Source of the DNA: Bacteroidaceae bacterium
GTDB taxonomy: Bacteria; Bacteroidota; Bacteroidia; Bacteroidales; Bacteroidaceae
Length of the DNA stretch: 64,000 bases
Direction of reading: 5' to 3'
Assembly (NCBI GenBank): GCA_017522915.1
Contig: JAFWXX010000005.1
Coordinates: forward strand, 62,001 to 126,000
Below are positions 9,449-19,296 of the stretch, in pieces (positions within the stretch are counted from its first letter, which is position 1; each line of letters opens with the position of its first letter). The notes beneath the pieces were generated by a model. That model ran no database searches. It had not been told where the DNA came from and saw nothing but the letters and a program-made list of their open reading frames with translations. The translations under genes and the position numbers were made by a program.

Positions 9449-10401
9449 TGAGAAACTTCATTTCGGTAAAAGACATAGGAGATATAAACACCGCAGTCAA
9501 AGAAGCCCTGGAAATAAAGACCGACCGCTATAAATACTGCGAACTTGGAAAGAACAAAACCTTGATGATGGTATTCTTCAATTCCAGTCTCCGTACCAGG
9601 CTCAGCACGCAAAAAGCTGCATTGAACCTGGGCATGAATGTCATTGTACTTGACATTAACCAAGGAGCATGGAAGCTTGAGACAGAAAGAGGTGTCATAA
9701 TGGACGGCGACAAGCCGGAACATATACTCGAAGCAATACCCGTCATGGGAAGCTATTGCGATGTGATAGGCTTACGCTCATTCGCACGCTTCGAAAGCAA
9801 GGAAGACGACTACAACGAGGTTATACTCAACCAGTTCATCAAATATTCCGGCAAACCTGTATTTTCTATGGAAGCCGCCACACGACACCCCCTTCAGAGT
9901 TTCGCCGACCTGATTACAATTGAAGAATACAAGAAAAAGGAACGCCCGAAAGTAGTACTCACATGGGCACCGCATCCAAAGGCACTGCCACAAGCAGTCC
10001 CTAACTCCTTTGCCGAATGGATGAATGCCACTGACTACGAGTTCGTGATAACTCACCCCAAAGGATATGAACTGGCTCCGGAGTTTGTTGGCAACGCACG
10101 TGTTGAATACGACCAGATGAAGGCTTTTGAAGGAGCCGACTTCATCTATGCAAAGAACTGGGCGGCATACGAAGGAGAGAACTACGGGAAAGTATTGAGT
10201 ACCGACCGTTCATGGACTGTCAACGAACGCCAGATGGCAGTTACGGACAATGCCCATTTCATGCATTGCCTTCCTGTACGCCGTAATATGATAGTAACCG
10301 ACGATGTCATAGAAAGCCCGCAATCGCTTGTGATTCCCGAAGCTGCAAATCGCGAAATTTCTGCGACAGTTGTACTTAAGAGAATCCTCGAATCATTATA
10401 A
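9448..10401 (+). CDS. argF': N-succinylornithine carbamoyltransferase
   Basis: Carbamoylates N-succinyl-L-ornithine with carbamoyl phosphate in the acylated arginine-biosynthesis route of Bacteroidota. The 317-residue enzyme has the carbamoyl-phosphate loop NSSLRTRLS (residues 45-53), a Trp-containing substrate loop (NQGAWKLE), ATRHPLQS and HCLPVRRN. Residue 90 is Pro (GDKPEHILEA). Known work on this family assigns Pro at this place to the succinylornithine enzyme and Glu to the acetylornithine enzyme. The ATG overlaps the tamB stop codon (TAATG), so the two genes are translationally coupled. A 27-bp perfect hairpin follows. Confidence 0.93.
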   Translation: MRNFISVKDIGDINTAVKEALEIKTDRYKYCELGKNKTLMMVFFNSSLRTRLSTQKAALNLGMNVIVLDINQGAWKLETERGVIMDGDKPEHILEAIPVMGSYCDVIGLRSFARFESKEDDYNEVILNQFIKYSGKPVFSMEAATRHPLQSFADLITIEEYKKKERPKVVLTWAPHPKALPQAVPNSFAEWMNATDYEFVITHPKGYELAPEFVGNARVEYDQMKAFEGADFIYAKNWAAYEGENYGKVLSTDRSWTVNERQMAVTDNAHFMHCLPVRRNMIVTDDVIESPQSLVIPEAANREISATVVLKRILESL

Positions 10402-10411
10402 GAGTACAGCT

Positions 10412-10467
10412 CAGCAAGTAAAAACAGACAGAAACGGAACTCCGTTTCTGTCTGTTTTTACTTGCTG
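10412..10467 (+). terminator. 27-bp perfect hairpin shared by argF' and rarA
   Basis: Arms of 27 nt (10412-10438 and 10441-10467) are exactly complementary, around a 2-nt centre. The right arm contains the rarA stop codon and its last codons. AT-rich tracts in the arms let it act as a terminator in both directions for the convergent genes. Confidence 0.75.
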
Positions 10468-11738
10468 AAAGGCTTGTCACTTCCCCAACATTGCTGCATC
10501 CATGCCTTGCTCTTCGCCTCCACAGGATTGTCTTGAGGATGCCAGAACGAGAAATGTTCACCACCGCTGGGCAAGAACTGCTGCTTGACAAAATGACCTG
10601 GATAATCGTGCGAGTACTTATAGCCGTCGGAATAGCCGAGGTCGGCCATCAATTTCGTCGGTGCATTCCTCAAATGCAGAGGAACCTGAAGATTACCCGT
10701 CTCACGAACCGTCTCCAAAGCTTTGTTTATGCCTAAATAAGCCGAATTGCTTTTAGGTGACATTGCAAGATATACAGTAGCCTCGGCAAGCGGAATACGT
10801 CCTTCGGGCCAGCCAATCTTCGTGACCGCATCGAATGCTGCATTTGCCAACAACAAGGCGTTCGGGTTTGCAAGGCCGACATCCTCCGATGCCGATATAA
10901 TAAGACGACGGGCGATAAAAGCCGGGTCCTCTCCGCCTTCAATCATACGGGCAAGCCAATAGAGTGCCGCATCTGGGTCGCTGCCACGTATCGACTTGAT
11001 AAAAGCCGATATTATATCATAGTGCATCTCACCGTCCTTGTCATAAGCAAGCGGATTCTGCTGCAGACACCGCTTTACCTTATCATCGGTTACGACAACC
11101 GGTGATTCCGGGTCACTCTCGACAACAAGTTCAAGAATATTGAGCAATTTGCGTGCATCACCCCCGCTGTAACGCATCATTGCAGCCGTCTCACGCAGTT
11201 CTACACCTCTCGATTTAAGTGTCTCATCGGTTGTTATTGCATGGTCCAGCAATTTAGCCAAATCGTCAACCTCAAGGGATTTCAGCACATACAGCTGGCA
11301 ACGGGACAACAAGGGACGTATGACCTCAAATGAAGGATTCTCGGTTGTTGCTCCTATAAGCGTAACTGTACCTGTCTCAACTGCGCTCAGCAAAGAATCC
11401 TGCTGCGACTTGTTGAAACGGTGTATCTCATCAATGAACAGTATTGCTCCGCCACGTGAGAACAGAGGTGAGTTCTTAGCCTTATCTATTACCTCACGCA
11501 CCTCTTTCACACCCGACGACACTGCATTCAGCGTATAGAACGGACGGTTAAGCTGGTGTGCTATAATCTTGGCTATTGTAGTCTTTCCCGTTCCGGGAGG
11601 GCCCCACAATATGAAAGAGAGAATACGCCCCGAATCAATCATACGACGCAAGACAGCACCCTCACCAACGAGGTGCTGTTGCCCTACATACCCGTCAAAT
11701 GATGTCGGGCGCAGACGTTCGGCCAAAGGTTGTGCCAT
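10458..11738 (-). CDS. rarA: Replication-associated recombination protein RarA (MgsA)
   Basis: AAA+ clamp-loader-like ATPase that acts at stalled replication forks. The 426-residue protein has Walker A GPPGTGKTT at residues 46-54, Walker B ILFIDEIHRFNKSQQD, sensor-1 GATTENPSFEV and the MgsA C-terminal tetramerisation region (DYPGHFVKQQFLP near the end). Start MAQPLAERLRPTSFDGYVGQ is the canonical N-terminus. It converges with argF'; the shared hairpin includes its final codons. It is followed on the same strand by nothing, and fhs lies 67 bases upstream, so the two may be co-transcribed. Confidence 0.95.
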   Translation of the reverse strand: MAQPLAERLRPTSFDGYVGQQHLVGEGAVLRRMIDSGRILSFILWGPPGTGKTTIAKIIAHQLNRPFYTLNAVSSGVKEVREVIDKAKNSPLFSRGGAILFIDEIHRFNKSQQDSLLSAVETGTVTLIGATTENPSFEVIRPLLSRCQLYVLKSLEVDDLAKLLDHAITTDETLKSRGVELRETAAMMRYSGGDARKLLNILELVVESDPESPVVVTDDKVKRCLQQNPLAYDKDGEMHYDIISAFIKSIRGSDPDAALYWLARMIEGGEDPAFIARRLIISASEDVGLANPNALLLANAAFDAVTKIGWPEGRIPLAEATVYLAMSPKSNSAYLGINKALETVRETGNLQVPLHLRNAPTKLMADLGYSDGYKYSHDYPGHFVKQQFLPSGGEHFSFWHPQDNPVEAKSKAWMQQCWGSDKPFSK

Positions 11739-11805
11739 AAGATGTATTAAAATCCTTTAGTAGATGGATAGAACGCAAAGCAAAGGCATTTACCCATTCA
11801 CCTGA

Positions 11806-13467
11806 TTAGCTAAGACCTACAATCTCCCCGTCCACAAAGTCGATATGATTGGCTTGCGGGTCTCTTGGCAGGCCCGGCATGCGGATAATATCTCCTGCAA
11901 TAGCCACAATCATCTCTGCACCCGCATTAAGCACTACATCGCGTATCTGCAGGTTGAAGCCTTTTACCGCGCCGTACTGCTTTGCATCGGCACTGAAAGA
12001 GAACTGTGTCTTGGCTATACAGACAGGGAACTGTGCAAGGCCGTATTTTTCAGCAAGCTTTATACGGTCGAGTGCCGGCTTTGCAAATGTAACAGAAGCA
12101 GCTCCATAGATATTCTTAGCAACCTTCTCGATTTTTGTCTGTATGCTGTCGCCATCCTCGTATGTAAACTGCAATGGCTTGGAAGGATTGTTCTCTATTG
12201 TATCGACAACTATCTGAGCCATCTCCATTGCACCCTCCCCACCTTGTGCAAAGGCGTTGTTGATTACGAACGGCAAGCCCAGTTCCTGCTCGCAGTGGGC
12301 ACGCAAGAGGGCCATTTCCTCATCGGTATCGGTAGCGAAACGATTGAATACCACAATAACCGACTGGCCGAACGAGCGCAGGTTTGCAACATGACGGTCG
12401 AGGTTTGCAAGACCGTTGCGAAGGCCCTCCATATCGGGTTCCTTTATCTTGTCGAGTTCAACGCCTCCATGCATCTTCAATCCCTGGGCTGTAGCTACGA
12501 TAACAGTCGCATCGGGCTGCAGACCGCTCTTACGGCAAAGAATATTGTAGAACTTCTCCGCTCCGAGGTCGGCACCGAATCCGGCTTCAGTAATGGTATA
12601 TTCACTGTGTGCAAGAGCAAGCTTTGTAGCAAGCTGCGAGTTGCAACCATGAGCAATATTGGCAAACGGGCCGCCATGGATAATTGCCGGAGTGTTTTCT
12701 GTTGTCTGCACGAGGTTAGGCTGGATCGCATCCTTGAGGAGTACCATTATTGAACCGGCAACACCCAAATCCTTTACAGTGAAAGGTTCGCCTGAATAGG
12801 TATAACCGAGCATTATGTTCTCTATGCGACGACGCAAATCGTTCTCATCACTTGCAAGACAAAGGATTGCCATAAGCTCCGATGCCGGTGTAATGTCAAA
12901 GCCGGCCTGCTCCACCAAGCCATTTGTCGCCGGACCTACACCGGTGATTATCTGGCGCAGAGAGCGGTCGTTGACATCGAGTACACGACGCCAAAGAATC
13001 TCCTTAAGACCAAAGCCCTCCTTCGCATGCTGATAGAGATAATTATCAAGAAGAGCCGAAATCATATTATGGGCCGAAGTAATTGCGTGGAAGTCACCTG
13101 TGAAATGCAAATTGATCTTCTCCATTGGAAGCACCTGGGCATAACCGCCGCCGGCAGCACCTCCCTTCATGCCAAAACAGGGACCAAGAGAGGGCTCACG
13201 CAGTGCCACGACAGCTTTCTTGCCAATCTTGTTAAGACCCAGAGCTAAACCAATGGAAACAGTTGTCTTGCCAATACCGGCCTTCGTAGCAGTAATAGCA
13301 GTCACAAGAATCAGCTTGCCCTTCTTTTCTCCAATGAGATTCAAAGGAACTTTTGCTATGTACTTTCCGTAATGTTCGAGGTCGTTGGCATCTATACCGA
13401 TTTGCGCTGCCACGTTCTCAATGCGCTCAAGCTTCGTTTCATGAGCAATCTGAATGTCACTCTTCAT
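11806..13467 (-). CDS. fhs: Formate-tetrahydrofolate ligase
   Basis: Makes 10-formyl-tetrahydrofolate from formate, THF and ATP, feeding one-carbon metabolism. The 553-residue length, the motifs [36 protein letters not shown] and [13 protein letters not shown], and the C-terminal [14 protein letters not shown] identify the family. The ATP-binding loop reads [11 protein letters not shown] rather than the common TPAGEGKTT, which changes residues outside the GKT core. A 302-codon open frame on the opposite strand (11845-12753) is a shadow of this conserved gene. Confidence 0.96.
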   Translation of the reverse strand: MKSDIQIAHETKLERIENVAAQIGIDANDLEHYGKYIAKVPLNLIGEKKGKLILVTAITATKAGIGKTTVSIGLALGLNKIGKKAVVALREPSLGPCFGMKGGAAGGGYAQVLPMEKINLHFTGDFHAITSAHNMISALLDNYLYQHAKEGFGLKEILWRRVLDVNDRSLRQIITGVGPATNGLVEQAGFDITPASELMAILCLASDENDLRRRIENIMLGYTYSGEPFTVKDLGVAGSIMVLLKDAIQPNLVQTTENTPAIIHGGPFANIAHGCNSQLATKLALAHSEYTITEAGFGADLGAEKFYNILCRKSGLQPDATVIVATAQGLKMHGGVELDKIKEPDMEGLRNGLANLDRHVANLRSFGQSVIVVFNRFATDTDEEMALLRAHCEQELGLPFVINNAFAQGGEGAMEMAQIVVDTIENNPSKPLQFTYEDGDSIQTKIEKVAKNIYGAASVTFAKPALDRIKLAEKYGLAQFPVCIAKTQFSFSADAKQYGAVKGFNLQIRDVVLNAGAEMIVAIAGDIIRMPGLPRDPQANHIDFVDGEIVGLS

Positions 13468-13619
13468 AAATATATGTTTTGATTCTACAATACAAGTTCA
13501 CGGCATTGCCGTATTTTGCGAAGATAATGAATTATCTTCAAAAACAGAAGAGAAAAACAATATAAAAGAGCAAAGAGATAAAATAAGAAGCCTCAACTAT
13601 GCCGTTTGTTTTTTTTTGA

Positions 13620-13627
13620 TATTTTTG
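13620..13627 (+). promoter_or_regulatory. -7 promoter element (TATTTTTG)
   Basis: TATTTTTG matches the Bacteroidota -7 consensus and lies 18 bases before the ATG at 13646. It supports that start over longer upstream extensions of the frame. Confidence 0.55.
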
Positions 13628-13645
13628 CAATACAATATTACGGCT

Positions 13646-14521
13646 ATGCTTTCAATACTCATTCCGACAAAAGATTATGACTGCCACCTGCTTGTCGAGG
13701 AACTTCAGAGACAAGGGGAGGCACTAGGCTGCCCATATGAGATTCTGCTGGGTGAGGACGGCACACAACCCGAAAATCTCAGGCTGAACATGTCGGCCGA
13801 GCTATTAGATAACTGCCGGCGAATTATTATGGAAAAGAATATAGGCCGTGCCAATATCCGCAATACGCTTGCCTTGGAAGCTAAATACCGCGATATACTT
13901 TTCATTGACTGCGATGCTATAGTTGAAAAGCCCGATTTCCTGGAATGCTACATAAAGGCATTGAAAGAAAACGAAGTCGTATGCGGAGGATTATATCACG
14001 CCGACAAACAGCCCGACACGGAGTGTTCGTTGAGGTTCAGATATGAAAAAGAAGCCGACAAGCAACGTGATGCAGCCACACGCAACAAAGCACCATACGA
14101 GAGATTCACCACTTTCAATTTTGCAATAAGACGCGAACTGTTCATGTCCATACTATTCAACCCAAACATTGTAAGATACGGACACGAAGACACACTTTTC
14201 GGAAAAGAGCTGGAGAGAGGCGGCCACAAGATACTCCACATCGACAACAAATTGCTGCACAACGGATTGGAAAGCAACTCCATATATCTTGCAAAAGTCG
14301 AGCAATCAATAATGGCACTGAATGAGATCAAAGATTCTATCGTATCCACCCCCCTCATCAATGCCGCAGAGAAATTGCAGAAGTGGCATATGCATGGAAT
14401 ATTCATGTTCTTTTGGCGCATATTCAAAGGAACAATCAGAAAGAATCTGCTCAGCAAAGCCCCCTCTCTGGCAATGCTGAAGATATACAAACTCGGATTT
14501 TATCTGTCGCAGAACAGATAA
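13646..14521 (+). CDS. Family 2-type glycosyltransferase
   Basis: Predicted inverting glycosyltransferase of the GT-A fold (291 aa). The N-terminus MLSILIPTKDY is the usual GT2 start. An acidic nucleotide-sugar/metal motif FIDCDA follows near residue 91, with NIGRANIRN before it and a conserved RYGHEDTLFGKEL in the second half, as in chondroitin-polymerase-like GT2 proteins. The frame is open for 64 codons upstream, but those lie across the promoter element at 13620, so I chose 13646. The acceptor is unknown. It is divergent from fhs and upstream of glnS. Confidence 0.88.
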   Translation: MLSILIPTKDYDCHLLVEELQRQGEALGCPYEILLGEDGTQPENLRLNMSAELLDNCRRIIMEKNIGRANIRNTLALEAKYRDILFIDCDAIVEKPDFLECYIKALKENEVVCGGLYHADKQPDTECSLRFRYEKEADKQRDAATRNKAPYERFTTFNFAIRRELFMSILFNPNIVRYGHEDTLFGKELERGGHKILHIDNKLLHNGLESNSIYLAKVEQSIMALNEIKDSIVSTPLINAAEKLQKWHMHGIFMFFWRIFKGTIRKNLLSKAPSLAMLKIYKLGFYLSQNR

Positions 14522-14600
14522 TACAGTATAAAAGCAGCATAGCCATAACAGCTGTATTCAAAAAAGAGCCCTGCGCACACGATATATCGAAAAAATAAAC

Positions 14601-14608
14601 TACTTTTG
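14601..14608 (+). promoter_or_regulatory. -7 promoter element for glnS (TACTTTTG)
   Basis: TACTTTTG fits the TAnnTTTG consensus, 60 bases before the glnS ATG. No clear -33 TTTG is seen at the expected spacing. Confidence 0.5.
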
Positions 14609-14668
14609 TAGATTAAAGGCATCACGCCTTCAATCCAGAACAAATAAACACATAACCATATAAAAGCT

Positions 14669-16411
14669 ATGGCCGAAATCAACGAAACCGAAAAGAACGA
14701 GAAAAAGAGCATCAGTTTTATTGAACAGATTATAGTAAATGACCTTGAGCAGGGCAAGAACGGGAAGAAAGTGCAGACACGTTTTCCGCCCGAACCGAAC
14801 GGATACCTTCATATAGGCCATGCCAAGGCAATCTGCATGGACTTCGGAATGGCCGAGAAATACAACGGCATCTGCAACTTGCGTTTCGACGACACTAACC
14901 CGACAAAGGAGGATGTCGAATATGTCGATGCCATTATGGAAGACATCAAATGGCTTGGATTCGATTGGGCCAATGTATATTATGCGTCGGACTACTTCGA
15001 CCAGCTCTGGGATTTCGCAATCAAGCTCATAAAGGAAGGAAAGGCATATATAGACGAACAGACCGCCGAGCAGATAGCCGAACAGAAGGGAACACCCACT
15101 CAGCCGGGAACAGAAAGCCCCTACCGCAACCGACCTACAGAAGAGAGTCTTGCCCTTTTCGAGAAGATGAACACCGGAGAGATTGAAGAGGGCAAGATGG
15201 TGCTACGCGCAAAGATAGACATGGCAAGCCCAAACATGCATTTCCGCGACCCTATAATTTACCGCGTTGTAAAAGCAGCGCACCACCGTACCGGCGAGAA
15301 GTGGAAGGCATATCCGATGTACGACTTCGCACATGGACAGAGTGACTATTTCGAAGGCGTAACACACTCCCTATGCACACTTGAATTCGTGCCTCACCGC
15401 CCTCTGTACGACCTTTTTGTTGACTGGGTGAAGGACGGCAAGGACCTTGAGGACAACCGTCCGCGCCAGTATGAGTTCAACAAGCTCAACTTGAACTACA
15501 CACTTATGAGCAAGCGCAATCTGCTCATACTGGTAAAGGAGGGGCTTGTCAACGGATGGGACGACCCACGCATGCCGACACTATGCGGTTTCCGCCGTCG
15601 CGGATACTCTCCTGAATCAATAAGGAACTTCGTTGACAAGATAGGCTACACCACATACGATGCACTCAACGATTTCGCATTGCTTGAGAGCGCAGTACGC
15701 GAAGACCTCAATTCACGTGCAACACGTGTATCGGCAGTAATAAACCCCGTGAAGCTCACAATAACAAATTATCCCGAAGATAAGGTAGAGGAACTTACAG
15801 CCATAAACAACCCGGAACGCCCCGAAGACGGCACACATACAATAGAGTTCAGCCGCGAACTGTGGATTGAACGTGACGATTTCATGGAAGACGCCCCAAA
15901 GAACTACTTCCGCCTCACACCGGGCCGCGAAGTACGACTGAAAAATGCATATATTGTTCTTTGCACCGGATGCAACAAGGATGCCGACGGCAATGTAACA
16001 GAGGTTCTGTGCGAATACATTCCACAGACAAAGACAGGAGAGGCCGATGCAAACCGCAAGGTAAAGAGCACAATACATTGGGTAAGCCGCCGACACTGCA
16101 TAGATGCAGAGGTACGTCTGTACGATCGCCTATGGAGTGCAGAGAACCCGCGTGACGAGATGGCCGCCATACGCGAGGAAAAGGGGTGCGATGCACTTGA
16201 AGCAATGAAAGAGATGATAAACCCCGACTCACTGAAGGTTCTGACAGGATGCAAGGTCGAGAAATTCCTCTCACAGTGCAAGCCTCTTGACTACCTGCAG
16301 TTCCAGAGAATCGGATATTTCAATGTTGACCCGGACTCAACACCCGAAAAGCCGGTATTCAACCGCACGGTATCCCTTAAAGACACCTGGAACAAGATAA
16401 AAGGCAAGTAA
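14669..16411 (+). CDS. glnS: Glutamine-tRNA ligase
   Basis: Class I aminoacyl-tRNA synthetase charging tRNA-Gln. The 580-residue protein has PPEPNGYLHIGHAKAI with HIGH at residues 48-51, the GlnRS/GluRS motif LRFDDTNPTKE, YDFAHGQSDYFEGVTHSLC, and a KMSKS-equivalent loop LMSKRN. The C-terminal anticodon-binding beta-barrels are complete. GlnRS rather than GluRS is favoured by length and by the PNGYLHIGHAKAI signature. The next gene starts 23 bases downstream, so they form a probable operon. Confidence 0.96.
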   Translation: MAEINETEKNEKKSISFIEQIIVNDLEQGKNGKKVQTRFPPEPNGYLHIGHAKAICMDFGMAEKYNGICNLRFDDTNPTKEDVEYVDAIMEDIKWLGFDWANVYYASDYFDQLWDFAIKLIKEGKAYIDEQTAEQIAEQKGTPTQPGTESPYRNRPTEESLALFEKMNTGEIEEGKMVLRAKIDMASPNMHFRDPIIYRVVKAAHHRTGEKWKAYPMYDFAHGQSDYFEGVTHSLCTLEFVPHRPLYDLFVDWVKDGKDLEDNRPRQYEFNKLNLNYTLMSKRNLLILVKEGLVNGWDDPRMPTLCGFRRRGYSPESIRNFVDKIGYTTYDALNDFALLESAVREDLNSRATRVSAVINPVKLTITNYPEDKVEELTAINNPERPEDGTHTIEFSRELWIERDDFMEDAPKNYFRLTPGREVRLKNAYIVLCTGCNKDADGNVTEVLCEYIPQTKTGEADANRKVKSTIHWVSRRHCIDAEVRLYDRLWSAENPRDEMAAIREEKGCDALEAMKEMINPDSLKVLTGCKVEKFLSQCKPLDYLQFQRIGYFNVDPDSTPEKPVFNRTVSLKDTWNKIKGK

Positions 16412-16434
16412 CAACGGGTTAATGCAGCAACGGC

Positions 16435-17862
16435 ATGAACTACGACAAGGGTTTCTTTGATTCTAAGGAGTTCCGTGAACTGCTCGGCAGATATGAACAC
16501 TCCAAGACTATTGGAACAAGCCAATACTTCGGAGTTGAGGAATTTGCCGACCTGGCATCGTATTTCATGTTCATTGAGAAATATGAGGAAGCGGAAGAGG
16601 TGCTGGCGAAATCGAAGCACCTCCACCCCGCAGCTTCCGAAAATTCCAGAATAGAGATAAAGCTGCTGCTATGCAAAGGCGAGGCCTTAAAGGCATGGGA
16701 GTGCTTCTCGCAAATCGGCTATGCAGAGGATGATGAAACCAGAATTCTGAAAGCCGAGATACTATTGGCACTGAAGAGCTTCAGGGAAGCACGCGAAATA
16801 GCTTTTGAGATACTGCAGAAAGCAAAGCCCGACCAGGAGATTGTATATGATGCGCTTGAAGTCTTGCTCGACTGCGGGTTCGCGCAAGAAGCATTGCTCA
16901 TTTGTGAAAATATACTTCGGGCAGTCCCTGGGAAAAAGTCACTCCTGGAAGTTAAAGCTGAATGCCTTATAGAGATGCAACGCATAGACGATGCTGTTGA
17001 GATATACAACAGCCTGCTTGACGAGGACCCGTACTCGACTTTCTACTGGGAGCAGCTGGGACATGCATACTATATGGTAAAGAAGTATGGAAAGGCATTG
17101 GAATGCTTTGAGTACGAAAGTACCATAAACGAAGATATCGAGTATGCATTCATGATGCAGGGCTACTGCTACTACTTCATGCAGGATTATAGCTCGGCAC
17201 GTAAAATATTCGGAAAGATATGCCGCAAATACCCCCAATCGGCAATGCCGTTATTCTACATTGCCCTTTCATACTACAAGGAGGGCATGAACGGAACAGC
17301 AATAGAGACTTTCAACAAGGTCATAGAGATTGCAGAAGAGGGAACAATAGAAGCAATGCTTGCAAGAGTTGACAAGGCAATGCTTTTAGAGGAGAGCAAT
17401 ATGCAGGAACGTGCGGAAGATGCCATTTCCATGGCTATCATGATGCACCCCGACAACATGAAGCAGCTGGTTCTTGACAGCACTCGCCTCTATGAGCTAC
17501 GTGACAAGGAGAACCTCACTTTCGACGACATGAACATTCTTGAGAGCAAAGAGTGGAGCCAGGAGGAGGAGCTGTTCAGGCTCGGAGCGCATCTTGCCGA
17601 CAATGGCCATACAGCGTGTGCTTTGAGAGTCCTCCGCTACATCCGCGAGTTTGCAAGGGACACTTCCGAGATTGACGCATATATTGCCTTTTCCTTATGG
17701 AAGAGCGGACATGCAGAATTGATTGGCCCTGCCGTTGAGAACGCATTGAAAGAGAAATCGTGGACACTTTTCAGGCTCTTCGGCATTCCATACAAAAACG
17801 GCATTACAACCGAATCCTTTATAGAAGCAGTAAAGAATAGAAATAATACAGAAAAAGGATGA
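16435..17862 (+). CDS. Tetratricopeptide-repeat protein
   Basis: A 475-residue soluble protein made mainly of helical TPR-like repeats (for example YWEQLGHAYYMVKKYGKALE and FMMQGYCYYFMQDYSSARKI). No signal peptide or enzymatic motif is visible. It probably acts as a scaffold, and its partner is unknown. It follows glnS by 23 bases and its TGA stop lies inside the left arm of a perfect hairpin shared with the convergent manC gene. Confidence 0.88.
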   Translation: MNYDKGFFDSKEFRELLGRYEHSKTIGTSQYFGVEEFADLASYFMFIEKYEEAEEVLAKSKHLHPAASENSRIEIKLLLCKGEALKAWECFSQIGYAEDDETRILKAEILLALKSFREAREIAFEILQKAKPDQEIVYDALEVLLDCGFAQEALLICENILRAVPGKKSLLEVKAECLIEMQRIDDAVEIYNSLLDEDPYSTFYWEQLGHAYYMVKKYGKALECFEYESTINEDIEYAFMMQGYCYYFMQDYSSARKIFGKICRKYPQSAMPLFYIALSYYKEGMNGTAIETFNKVIEIAEEGTIEAMLARVDKAMLLEESNMQERAEDAISMAIMMHPDNMKQLVLDSTRLYELRDKENLTFDDMNILESKEWSQEEELFRLGAHLADNGHTACALRVLRYIREFARDTSEIDAYIAFSLWKSGHAELIGPAVENALKEKSWTLFRLFGIPYKNGITTESFIEAVKNRNNTEKG

Positions 17863-17885
17863 GCAAGCTCATCCTTTTTCTGTAT
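17846..17885 (+). terminator. Bidirectional terminator hairpin (TPR gene / manC)
   Basis: Two 19-nt perfect arms (17846-17864 and 17867-17885) surround an AA loop. The left arm contains the TGA stop of the TPR gene. The A5/T5 tracts flanking a GGATGAGC core suit termination on both strands. Confidence 0.8.
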
Positions 17886-17898
17886 ATAATGTCAAGGA

Positions 17899-18966
17899 TT
17901 ATTTCTCTTCCGAAAACTCTTTTATGCGATTGTCATCACTCATTCTGCACACAAGCAGATTTCCCTCATTCTCCGAAACAATACAATCATTTATGCCAAT
18001 GACAACAACCTTCTCTGCGCCACGTACATTTACGATACAGTTGCGCGAATCGGAAAATCTCACATCTGCACCGATTGCAACATTGCCGTTCAGGTCTTTC
18101 TGCATATTCCCATGAAGAGACATCCAAGTACCCAAATCACTCCAACCGAAGCTTGACGGAAAAACGAATATTTCATCGGCACGCTCCATTATCGCATAAT
18201 CCACAGATATGTTGCGGCACTCCGGAAAAAGAGCATTCACACGCTCCTGTTCCTCAGACGTATAATAATATGGCATCAGCGATTCAAAAACCGAGGCTAT
18301 CGGAGACTGATATACACGGAAAGCATTCACTATTGTCGATACATTCCAGATGAATATTCCGGAATTCCAGAAGAAGTTGTTTTTTGCCACATACGCTTCA
18401 GCAACATCTAAAGTCGGCTTCTCCTTGAACGAATCGACACGATACACCTCCTTGTTCGACAATGAAGGGTTACCGAGTACAGCCTCAATATAACCGTAAC
18501 CTGTTTCAGGACGGGTCGGTTTGATGCCAAGAGTAAGAATCGCATCGGAACCCGAAACAAAAGAGAGGGATGAGTTTATTACTCTCTTGAACTCCGGCAC
18601 ATCTGCGACAAAATGGTCACTTGGCGTAACCACCATATTGGCATTCGGGTCACGTTTCTTTATTTTCCATGCCGCGTATGCTATGCATGGCGCAGTATTA
18701 CGCCTGCACGGCTCTTTCAGTATATTCTCTGCCGGAACTTCAGGCAACTGCTCCTGGACTGTCGATGCATACTTCTCCGATGTCAAGACCCAGACATTCT
18801 CCATTGGACATATACCGGCAAAACGGTCTATTGTCAACTGCAGCAATGTCCTTCCGCAACCAAGCACATCTATGAACTGCTTAGGGCAGTCAACTGTACT
18901 CATCGGCCAGAAACGGCTGCCTACACCACCGGCCATTATAACTACATGATTTGAAGACATATTCAT
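17899..18966 (-). CDS. manC: Mannose-1-phosphate guanylyltransferase
   Basis: Makes GDP-mannose from mannose-1-phosphate and GTP, supplying mannose and fucose for surface glycans. The 355-residue protein carries the nucleotidyltransferase signature AGGVGSRFWPMS (residues 12-23), VTPSDHFV, ETGYGYIEA, FKEKPTLDVAEAYV and FGWSDLGTW. It is a single-domain version with no C-terminal phosphomannose isomerase domain. It is divergent from the glycan-initiation transferase gene across a 330-base gap, and both would feed polysaccharide assembly. Confidence 0.94.
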   Translation of the reverse strand: MNMSSNHVVIMAGGVGSRFWPMSTVDCPKQFIDVLGCGRTLLQLTIDRFAGICPMENVWVLTSEKYASTVQEQLPEVPAENILKEPCRRNTAPCIAYAAWKIKKRDPNANMVVTPSDHFVADVPEFKRVINSSLSFVSGSDAILTLGIKPTRPETGYGYIEAVLGNPSLSNKEVYRVDSFKEKPTLDVAEAYVAKNNFFWNSGIFIWNVSTIVNAFRVYQSPIASVFESLMPYYYTSEEQERVNALFPECRNISVDYAIMERADEIFVFPSSFGWSDLGTWMSLHGNMQKDLNGNVAIGADVRFSDSRNCIVNVRGAEKVVVIGINDCIVSENEGNLLVCRMSDDNRIKEFSEEK

Positions 18967-19296
18967 TAAAATTAAACCAAGAACATCAATATTGCGTTTT
19001 TATATTATGCGAATATAACTTAAAAACGGATAACAGCCTAAAAAAGAGAACAATTTATTCACAAAAAAGTTATTGCTACACAAAGCAGTTACAAGCCAAA
19101 GCAATTGCCAAACATGCTGTTTAAAAACTTGTTGCTGTTTATGTATAGAAAAAACGACTGGAAGTAATAAAAAAATGAACGTTCGGACATTTTTATAGGT
19201 TTTTGCAAGAGAAAACAATTGTTTTTAAAAAAATATATTTATATTTGCATGAACGACAATCGTTTAAAAAAGTAATAAAGCAGCAACTATCAGAAC
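18967..19296 (+). other. AT-rich intergenic region between manC and the wecA-like gene
   Basis: A 330-base divergent regulatory gap. I see no coding frame with homology or good codon use. The part near 19218-19247 carries a plausible -33/-7 promoter for the rightward gene. A second T-rich -7-like stretch lies at about 19196-19206. The rest is featureless A/T runs. Confidence 0.6.
19219..19247 (+). promoter_or_regulatory. Promoter for the WecA-like gene
   Basis: TATATTTG (19240-19247) is an exact -7 consensus match. A TTG at 19219-19221 lies 18 bases before it as a -33 candidate. The start codon is 50 bases downstream. Confidence 0.6.

Noticed and set aside
11845..12753. 302-codon open frame on the plus strand opposite fhs
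   Set aside because: It is antisense to the highly conserved fhs gene and its translation resembles no family; a shadow frame.
15713..16096. 127-codon minus-strand frame opposite glnS
   Set aside because: Lies wholly inside the conserved glnS gene, no start context or family; shadow.
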